From Fimbriiglobus sp. (lineage in GTDB: Bacteria; Planctomycetota; Planctomycetia; Gemmatales; Gemmataceae): 36,742 nucleotides of DNA. The notes under the pieces were generated by a model. It made no database searches. It worked only from the letters and a program-made list of their open reading frames with translations, and was not told the origin of the DNA. This document shows positions 30,665 through 36,742 of this stretch, in pieces (within the stretch, counting starts at the first letter, position 1; the number at the start of each line of letters is the position of its first letter). The stretch spans positions 1 to 36,742 of the forward strand of contig JANXWE010000310.1 of assembly GCA_025351325.1 (NCBI GenBank), in the 5' to 3' direction. A program made the translations under genes and the position numbers.

Positions 30665-31665
30665 CACCAATCCCCCCCGATGGTCAGGCCGTCGTTCGGG
30701 AGCATCAACCGCGTCCAAGTCTCTTGCGAAACACCGGTCCGGATGAATCGAGTCGAACCGTCGGCCATGCAAACATTCATGCCACCGGTGTGGCCCGATT
30801 GGGCCCGCCAGTTCATGCAATCGGCCGTCGCGGGGTGCGTTTGGAACATGTCGGTGTTCGCCTGTTGATACCAGTTCAGGCCGAAGTTGTGGTAGTACCA
30901 CGAATACAGGGCAATGCGGCTGAGGCGGTCGCAGTTCTGGTACGCTTCACCGAAAGCGATGGTGTTCGAGGTGCCGTCCGTGATGTGCAGAGTCTGCATC
31001 GGGCCGGACCAAGTACCGTACTCGGGCTGCTTGGCGAAACAGTTGTAGTTGGCCACATAGTTGGTGCCACCCCAGTAGCGGTCGTCGAGTAATCCGTTCG
31101 TCGTGGCCGACGGATCCGACTTGCACTGGAGCACCTTGTAAGTGGCATCGTGAATGCCATCGATCCAGATGCCGTTGGGCACCCACGTTCCGCCGCCGCC
31201 CCACGTTCCGTCTTGGTAGCAGTAGGTGTAGCCGTTGTACTCGACGCACGTAATCCCGGAACCTCCGTTGTAGGTTTGCGGAGGCGACTGCACGGGCTCG
31301 TTCATTCCGGACTGTTGAATCTGATTGACCGTCTTGAGGTAGACGTTGTCTTGTTCGACGTAGGGCAGAATGTGCGCGAACCAGCCGCCGTAGATCTTCG
31401 TGCGATTCTCCGGCGGATACCAGGGATAGGTCGGGGAACTTTGCACACCGAAGTAGACCGGCCAACTCTCTTGGTTGGCCGCCGCGTGCCCGTGGACCGC
31501 GAGTCCAAGTTGTTTGATGTTGTTCTGGCAGCTCGCTTTGGCCGCCGCTTCCCGCACCTTCTGCACGGCTGGCAGCAGCAACCCGACGAGCAACGCAATG
31601 ATGGCGATGACGACCAGTAACTCGACGAGGGTGAATCCGCACCGACGACGCAATGGCAGGGTCAT
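30664..31665 (-). CDS. DUF1559 protein with prepilin-type N-terminus (third)
   Basis: This is a 333-residue protein. ATG 31665 follows GAGG eight bases upstream. [20 protein letters not shown] is the prepilin signal (Gly10 before the cleavage site, Glu at mature position 5), followed by KVREAAAKASCQNNIKQLGL, LHITDGTSNTIAFGEAYQNC and the closing box GMNVCMADGSTRFIRTG. The middle part is rich in Gly, Tyr, Trp and Cys (CVEYNGYTYCYQDGTWGGGG), which differs from the other two copies. It is coupled to the following lipoprotein gene by a TGATG junction. Confidence 0.94.
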   Translation of the reverse strand: MTLPLRRRCGFTLVELLVVIAIIALLVGLLLPAVQKVREAAAKASCQNNIKQLGLAVHGHAAANQESWPVYFGVQSSPTYPWYPPENRTKIYGGWFAHILPYVEQDNVYLKTVNQIQQSGMNEPVQSPPQTYNGGSGITCVEYNGYTYCYQDGTWGGGGTWVPNGIWIDGIHDATYKVLQCKSDPSATTNGLLDDRYWGGTNYVANYNCFAKQPEYGTWSGPMQTLHITDGTSNTIAFGEAYQNCDRLSRIALYSWYYHNFGLNWYQQANTDMFQTHPATADCMNWRAQSGHTGGMNVCMADGSTRFIRTGVSQETWTRLMLPNDGLTIGGDW

Positions 31666-31763
31666 GGGAGAAACCTCTGCAAACAGTTGTGAAGAATGAA
31701 TGAAGAGTTTGAATCGTCTGCGAAGTGATGTCAAGAGACTTCCGGTAAAAAAGTGCATCCCGA

Positions 31764-31794
31764 CGTGTCGATCAGCTTCGAACTGATCGACACG
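31764..31794 (-). terminator. Hairpin after the oxidoreductase gene
   Basis: A perfect 12-bp stem (31764-31775 with 31783-31794) with a 7-base loop lies between the stop of the minus-strand oxidoreductase (31821) and the DUF1559 start. On the minus strand a run of six T follows about 11 bases after the stem, so it is a plausible but not classical terminator. Confidence 0.6.
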
Positions 31795-31820
31795 TTCCAA
31801 GTTATCAAAGTCCCGAGGCG

Positions 31821-33266
31821 TTACGCTTCCAACTTCCACGGGGCGCGGTACTCGCGGCTGAGCATCGCGTTGGCTTGATCGTTGCCGGTGAACTTGTGTG
31901 TCTTCGGATCCCACGTCAGCTTGGTGCCTTTGCCCATCCGCAGAGCGATCGCCCCGAGATGGCAAACGATCACCGAACCGCCGCCGATTTCGACGCCGCA
32001 AATCGGCGTCTCGCGAGTTTTGATGCAATCGAGGAAGTTGCCCATGTGGTCGGTGGGCCGCTTCGGATAGAGCATCGGCATGTCTTTCATTGGCTCAGTG
32101 AGGATCTTCTGATCGCTGGCCAACAGCGAGCCCCGGCTGACGAACACCGTGCCCGTCTCACCGAAGATCATCGCGCCGTTTTCGCTGCCCGAAGTCATCT
32201 CTTGGGCTTTGCCATCCCGGTTCTTCGGGGCGTTGCCGTCTTTGTTCACCAACCCCTTCACGTCGGTCCCGCGACCGTCCATGGCGATCACTTCGGAGCC
32301 GTTGGCATAGGTGTATTTCACCTTGAACTGCTCGTGGCAGTTGTAGCCGTCGCCCTTGCTGTACGGCTCTTTGACGTCGATGGCTTCGATGCCCGTCGGC
32401 CCGCTGCCGTCCATGCCGAGGCACCACTGGGCGATGTCGATGTGGTGGGCGCCCCAGTCGGTCATTTTGCCGCCGCTGTACTCGTAGAACCAGCGGAACT
32501 CGTAATGGCAGTTCGTCTTCTTGCCGTCCTTCGACATCCGATACGGGGCCTTGGCCACCGGCCCTTGCCACATGTCCCAGTCGAGTTCTTTCGGCGGTTC
32601 CATTTCGGGGATCGCACCCGATTGTGGGCTACCGCCGATGCGGCATTCAATGCTCTTGATCTTACCGAGTCGACCGCTGCGGGCAATTTCGGCTGCGAAG
32701 CGGAACATCCCACCCATTTCGGTGCGCTGCTGGCTGCCCGTTTGCAGCACACGCTTGGATTCCTTGACGGCTTTCATCAGCGCGAGCGATTCGTTGATGG
32801 TCAGCGTCAGCGGCTTCTCGCAGTAAACGTCCTTACCCTGTTTCAGAGCTTCGAGTGCCACGAGGGCATGCCAGTGATCGGGGACGGCGATGCAGACCGC
32901 GTCGATCTCTTTGTTCCCGCAGACTTCGCGGAAATCCTTGTACTCCGTCGGTTCGTACTTGTCCTTTTTGAGCATCGCGCTGGCGCTGGCGAGGTGCCGA
33001 GTGTCGACGTCGCAGACTGCCATGCAATTGACTTGCTTGAAGTTCCGTGCGGCCCCGTACAAGGCCCGGTTGCGGCTTTGCGGACTGCCGATGCCGATGA
33101 AGCCCATGTTGAGCTTGTCACCTTCTTTTTTGACCCGGGCGATCTGCGTCGCAACCTGGGCACCGTGAACCTCGCGGGCATACCACAGGGGCAAGCCGAG
33201 GGCCGTCAGCCCGGCCAGCGATTGGCCCATGAATCCACGGCGGGAGAGAGTTCCGCGTTCCGACAT
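31821..33266 (-). CDS. Gfo/Idh/MocA-family oxidoreductase with TAT signal
   Basis: This is a 481-residue protein. ATG 33266 has GAGG seven bases upstream. The twin-arginine signal LSRRGFMGQSLAGLTALGLP lies at about residues 7-26. The Rossmann domain has MGFIGIGSPQSRNRALYGAA and VNCMAVCDVDTRHLASASAM, then CIAVPDHWHALVALEALKQG, KDVYCEKPLTLTINESLAL (the EKP motif) and the substrate-domain KMTDWGAHHIDIAQWCLGMD. The family uses NAD(P) to oxidise sugars or similar compounds. Exported forms are very common in Planctomycetes. The DUF1080 protein at 25157 belongs to a family that often works with these enzymes. Confidence 0.94.
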   Translation of the reverse strand: MSERGTLSRRGFMGQSLAGLTALGLPLWYAREVHGAQVATQIARVKKEGDKLNMGFIGIGSPQSRNRALYGAARNFKQVNCMAVCDVDTRHLASASAMLKKDKYEPTEYKDFREVCGNKEIDAVCIAVPDHWHALVALEALKQGKDVYCEKPLTLTINESLALMKAVKESKRVLQTGSQQRTEMGGMFRFAAEIARSGRLGKIKSIECRIGGSPQSGAIPEMEPPKELDWDMWQGPVAKAPYRMSKDGKKTNCHYEFRWFYEYSGGKMTDWGAHHIDIAQWCLGMDGSGPTGIEAIDVKEPYSKGDGYNCHEQFKVKYTYANGSEVIAMDGRGTDVKGLVNKDGNAPKNRDGKAQEMTSGSENGAMIFGETGTVFVSRGSLLASDQKILTEPMKDMPMLYPKRPTDHMGNFLDCIKTRETPICGVEIGGGSVIVCHLGAIALRMGKGTKLTWDPKTHKFTGNDQANAMLSREYRAPWKLEA

Positions 33267-33372
33267 GTTTGAACCTCGGCAAATTCGGGGTGATGGAGCA
33301 AAACGGACTGTATCACAACCGCTGCATGAAGAGGAACTCAGTTTTTGCAGTTTTCAGATTTTCGGGTCGAAT

Positions 33373-34110
33373 TTAACTCGGTTCGGGGCCATACTGGCCA
33401 TTGCCGTTGCCATTTCCGTTCATGTACTTGCCGTGGCGATACACATCGGCGAGCATGGCCTTGGCACGCGGGTCGATCTCCATCGCTTCGACACCGGCGG
33501 TGGTCTCCGGAATCGCGTATTCCACTTGCTTCAACTGCACGACGCCGTCTTCGATGATCGCGTAGCGGGCACGGGGATCGCCATCGCGTGGCAAACCCAC
33601 ACTGCCAGGGTTGAGCAGCGTCGTGGTGCCAATTTCAAACGTGAATTGCTGATGGGTATGACCGACCAACACGAAGTCGGCTTTGACCCCGACTAGCCGT
33701 GGTTCCCAAGCTTTCCGGTCACTGGGAGTGTATTCGTCGAGCGGGTCACGCGGGGTCGCATGCACGAGCAAAAATCTCTTGCCCCCCAAAGTGAGCATCT
33801 GTGTCGTTGGTCGGCTGGCGAGATACCGGCGATGAGATGGTGTCAACGCCGCCAGGGTCGGTGGCCGCGTCACCATCGTGAGGTAGCGGAAGCCACCGAC
33901 GCCGAAAAGATCGACGTTCTGAACGACGCCGTGATCGTGATTCCCACGCACACTGTGATCCGCGTGCTGTTGTACCCAATCCACGCACGCCGCCGGATTT
34001 GGGCCGTATTCCACGGTGTCGCCGAGGCACAGGCAAACGTCGTGCGGCTCCGAAATCGCGTCCAAGGCCGCACGATTGGCGTGAATGTCTGCGACGACCA
34101 GTATCCGCAT
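33373..34110 (-). CDS. Metallophosphoesterase of the YfcE/MJ0936 type
   Basis: This is a 245-residue protein. ATG 34110 has GGAGG four bases upstream. All calcineurin-like metal-binding motifs are seen in order: DIHAN (8-12), GDTVEYG (about 30-36), GNHDHG (about 56-61), HATPRD and GHTHQQF, followed by NPGSVGLPRDGDPRARYAII, typical of this small phosphodiesterase group. It is cytoplasmic and uses two metal ions to hydrolyse phosphodiesters; the substrate is unknown. The C-terminus has an NGNGNGNGQ tail of low complexity. A short 6-bp hairpin (34126-34143) lies next to the ribosome-binding site. Confidence 0.92.
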   Translation of the reverse strand: MRILVVADIHANRAALDAISEPHDVCLCLGDTVEYGPNPAACVDWVQQHADHSVRGNHDHGVVQNVDLFGVGGFRYLTMVTRPPTLAALTPSHRRYLASRPTTQMLTLGGKRFLLVHATPRDPLDEYTPSDRKAWEPRLVGVKADFVLVGHTHQQFTFEIGTTTLLNPGSVGLPRDGDPRARYAIIEDGVVQLKQVEYAIPETTAGVEAMEIDPRAKAMLADVYRHGKYMNGNGNGNGQYGPEPS

Positions 34111-34203
34111 CGGGCCTCCTCATTCTGATAGTAGAATGGGAGCCGGATGCGGACTACCCGGATCGCACTTATTTTTCGGGTTGGGCAAAACGAATCACGA
34201 CGT

Positions 34204-36243
34204 TCACAGAGTCGACGCCCGCGGGCCGGCTTCGCCGTTGTCGTACAACCGGCGGTAAGTCGGACTGCTCAGCAGCAGCTCGGAGTGGGTGCCCATCGCC
34301 TGGATGCGGCCTTCTTCCATCACCACAATTCGGCTGGCGAGTTCCAGTGTGCTACGCCGGTGGGTGATCAAGAACGTCGTCCGACCCACGACGAATTCAC
34401 GCAGCGCTTCGTGGATCTTGGCTTCACTTTCGCCGTCGATTTGACTGGTGAACTCATCCAGGATCAAAATGCGCGGGTCGCGCAAGATCGCCCGTGCCAA
34501 GGCGATCCGCTGCTTCTGCCCGCCGGACAATTTCGAAGCCGCCATGTCGCCGGTGCGGGTCTGGTAGCCGGCCGTCAACGTGATGATGAACTCGTGGGCA
34601 TGGGCCTTCTTCGCGGCCGCTTCCACTTCATCTGGTGTCGCACCCGGTTTCCCATAAGCGATGTTGTTGGCGATGGTGTCGTCGAACAGAACCGTATCTT
34701 GTGTCACCACGCCGAGCTGCTTCCGCAGGCTGCGCAAGTTGGCTTCGTGCAGCGGCACGCCGTCGACTAACACCGAACCATGATCGGGGTCGTAGAATCG
34801 CGGCAGCAATCCGAGCAGAGTCGATTTCCCGCAGCCGTTCGGCCCGACGAACGCCACCGTTTCACCGGCGAGGACGGTGAGGTTCACATCGTTCAACACA
34901 CTCTGGCCAGGGTGGTAGCTGAAGCAGACGTTGCGGAACTCGATGCTCTCGGCGAACGCCGGCAGCCGCGGGCCGTCGGCGTTCGGCCGGATACTCGGCA
35001 CGCGATCATGCAGGGCGTAGATCCGATCCGCGGCGGCCATGCCGGACTGCATTTTGGTGTAGACGCTGCTCAGCTTCCGCACCGGATCGGCGATGGTCGC
35101 CAGGAACATGTACAGCGTGATGAGCGCCTCGAAACCGAGAGGATCATCGATCATCCGCAGCCCGAAAATGTGAGTTTTCTGTTCGAGTACCAAGTAGGCC
35201 CCAGCCACCAGAGCCAAGCTCACGGCCATGACCCCGAGGGTTTCTAGCAGCGGCCCGACGGCGGAGTCGATGCGGATGACGCGGATCGTGCGCTTGTAAT
35301 AATCCATGTTGGCCGCGCGGAAGCGGCGGCGCTCGTGGCTCTCGCGGGCGAACGCCTTCACCAGTTTCAGCCCGTCGAACGACTCCTTCAGCACCTTGTA
35401 CAGCATGCTCATGCGCTCGAGTACGCGCCGCGCCGCTTTCTTGATCGACCGACTCACTTTGTTCAGCGTCACCACGGCGATGAGTACGACAATCACGAAC
35501 ATGAACGTGAGTTGCCAACTGATGATGCAGGCCCCGATGATACAACCGAGCATCTTGAGTGGTTCCAGCATCACCCGGCCGTAGAGCATCTTCATGCCGT
35601 TGCCGAGTTGCTCCATGTCGTTGGTGATCCGGGACATCAGTTCGGTGGTGCCCGCTTCGCCGAGTTGGTGGACGTCTTGGTGGATAGCCGAGCGGAAGAA
35701 CAGGTTCCGGAAGTCGAAGAGTGTGCGGTGGACGACGACTCCGACGAGCGTTTCTTGAATGAACTCGAAGATCCCTTTGAGGGCGATGCTGACGATCAGG
35801 GCGATCACGATGAGCACGAAGGTTTGGAACCGCCCCGTCGGCAGGTGGACGATGACGTTCGCTTGGAGGAGTTTGTAGCGGTAGGCCTTCGAGCTGTACT
35901 CTTTGATCTCACCTTCGAGTTCGGCCAGTTCGCGGAGGTTCCGCCGGATAGTGTTATCCTTGTCCGGGGCGTTCGGGTTGGCCTCGATCGCTTTGAGTTG
36001 GCCGCGCAGCACCTCGATCCGCGCGATCCGCTTTTCGTCCTCGGCCTTCTTTTGATTCTGATCAATCTGCTCGGCGACCCACTGCTGCAAGTTCTTATCG
36101 GCGCTGAGGATTTGCAGCACCGGGTAGACGGCGGAGAGGTTCAGGCTCCAAAAGAGAGCCACGAACAGCGCGGCCACACCCGAAACGAGAATTCGGGCCC
36201 GGTACGCCCACGACAATCGCAACACCCGCATGAAATTCCGCAT
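34204..36243 (-). CDS. MsbA-like ABC exporter (fused membrane and ATPase domains)
   Basis: This is a 679-residue half-transporter. ATG 36243 is chosen as the first Met before the first membrane helix; ATG 36231 is an alternative. After helix 1 (about residues 14-38) there is an 80-residue charged coiled-coil insertion (QWVAEQIDQNQKKAEDEKRI to RRNLRELAELEGEIKEYSS) before helix 2 at about 137. Helices 2-6 and the FARESHERRRFRAAN coupling region follow. The ATPase domain has Walker A GPNGCGKST, the Q-loop (VTQDTVLFDD), signature LSGGQKQR, Walker B RILILDEFTS and the H-loop LITHR. It works as a dimer to export lipids or other hydrophobic compounds. Substrate is not predictable. Confidence 0.93.
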   Translation of the reverse strand: MRNFMRVLRLSWAYRARILVSGVAALFVALFWSLNLSAVYPVLQILSADKNLQQWVAEQIDQNQKKAEDEKRIARIEVLRGQLKAIEANPNAPDKDNTIRRNLRELAELEGEIKEYSSKAYRYKLLQANVIVHLPTGRFQTFVLIVIALIVSIALKGIFEFIQETLVGVVVHRTLFDFRNLFFRSAIHQDVHQLGEAGTTELMSRITNDMEQLGNGMKMLYGRVMLEPLKMLGCIIGACIISWQLTFMFVIVVLIAVVTLNKVSRSIKKAARRVLERMSMLYKVLKESFDGLKLVKAFARESHERRRFRAANMDYYKRTIRVIRIDSAVGPLLETLGVMAVSLALVAGAYLVLEQKTHIFGLRMIDDPLGFEALITLYMFLATIADPVRKLSSVYTKMQSGMAAADRIYALHDRVPSIRPNADGPRLPAFAESIEFRNVCFSYHPGQSVLNDVNLTVLAGETVAFVGPNGCGKSTLLGLLPRFYDPDHGSVLVDGVPLHEANLRSLRKQLGVVTQDTVLFDDTIANNIAYGKPGATPDEVEAAAKKAHAHEFIITLTAGYQTRTGDMAASKLSGGQKQRIALARAILRDPRILILDEFTSQIDGESEAKIHEALREFVVGRTTFLITHRRSTLELASRIVVMEEGRIQAMGTHSELLLSSPTYRRLYDNGEAGPRASTL

Positions 36244-36304
36244 AGCAAACGGATATAGCCAGTTGGCACAATTCGGGCAAGGTGGAAGTCTGGAGGGGTG
36301 CGCC

Positions 36305-36465
36305 AACGGATCTTGGAGTCTTTAAAAACCAAAAGGGACGCGGATGACGCGGATGAGACCCGAGATGAAGAGGATAGGAGAGAAATCAATTTTTTTCTGA
36401 TCCTCTTGATCCTGCCTTTTTCCGCGTCATCCGCGTCCCTCTTCATCTGGACTCCAAGATCCGTT
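36305..36465. repeat. Three-layer nested palindrome upstream of the ABC exporter
   Basis: The gap 36244-36605 has no credible gene and is dominated by this element. Outer arms are 36305-36320 and 36450-36465 (16 bp perfect), middle arms 36334-36353 and 36421-36440 (20 bp perfect), inner arms 36368-36375 and 36400-36407 (8 bp). The middle arms contain GACGCGGATGACGCGGA, itself an internal near-repeat of GACGCGGAT. The core is A+T-rich (a run of Ts at 36390-36396). Its form resembles the element at 1889-2065, though the sequences differ. Confidence 0.9.
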
Positions 36466-36605
36466 GCTACACCCGTATGGAGGGAGAGCGAGCGGGGTGC
36501 AGGACTCGCTTTGCAAGAAAGTTTGGGAGGTGGTATCCAGTGGGCGGGATTTTCTTTTTTGTCGTCGTGAGACGGCTAGAAAATCTTACCCCAGGCTGCC
36601 CGCCC

Positions 36606-36742
36606 GTGCCCTTCGCAAAACCGTCGCCGGAAGAACTCGAACGGGTCGCCAACGAGGTGCTGGCCGTCCTCCGCAAGCAGGAGAACCATCCGCTCGCTCG
36701 GCCGCAGGCCACGGCCTTCCTGCAAATCGAACGGACGGCCCA
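36606..36742 (+). CDS. Unrecognised protein, partial (C-terminus off the right edge)
   Basis: The plus-strand frame from GTG 36606 stays open to the window end and encodes VPFAKPSPEELERVANEVLA, then VLRKQENHPLARPQATAFLQ and IERTA. An in-frame GTG at 36567 is an alternative start; neither has a good ribosome-binding site. The residue composition is that of a helical soluble protein. Too little is visible to name a family. Confidence 0.45.
   Translation, partial: MPFAKPSPEELERVANEVLAVLRKQENHPLARPQATAFLQIERTA

Overview
The window looks like a chromosomal piece of a GC-rich member of the Planctomycetota, probably a Gemmataceae-like bacterium. The taxonomic pointers are three DUF1559 (prepilin-type, planctomycete-expanded) genes, an ECF sigma factor fused to a membrane anchor and a TIGR03067-like domain, a DUF1080 sugar-hydrolase-like protein, a TAT-exported Gfo/Idh/MocA oxidoreductase, two adjacent clpP genes, and many lone housekeeping genes on both strands. 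This placement is inferred from gene content; no marker gene was searched.

Layout. 1-2200: a cut-off GNAT acetyltransferase gene, whose 5' end is duplicated 1.45 kb away, with two A+T-richer coiled-coil genes lying between the copies, then a three-layer nested palindrome. 2204-6338: tRNA-Gly, then a proteostasis cluster (trigger factor, ClpP, ClpP) and a lipoprotein. 6322-12338: a very long membrane-anchored HEAT-repeat protein, a WD40 protein, and a DUF1499-purD pair. 12611-16815: two glycosyltransferases and an aquaporin. 16826-20698: the ECF fusion, HslU and a glutathione S-transferase-like protein. 21125-25876: two DUF1559 genes each followed by a lipoprotein, a CDF cation exporter and a DUF1080 protein. 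25980-30214: a membrane protein, then an array of small poorly recognised genes all on the minus strand. 30248-36243: a third DUF1559-lipoprotein pair, an oxidoreductase, a metallophosphoesterase and an MsbA-like ABC exporter. The right edge cuts an unrecognised gene.

Two patterns run through the window and are the best leads. First, intergenic regions repeatedly carry long inverted repeats (31-bp and 33-bp perfect arms at 3928-3997 and 12415-12519; nested multi-stem elements at 1889-2065 and 36305-36465; one at 5485-5572 that lies inside the start of a gene). They share architecture, not sequence. Second, the small-gene array at 26631-30214 has recurring leader blocks directly upstream of unrelated start codons, a recurring 3' block with integron-like inverse core sequence, and at least two gene fragments or chimeras. 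It looks like a cassette-type accessory locus in which 5' and 3' modules are shuffled among small genes; its function is unknown and no recombinase is visible in the window.
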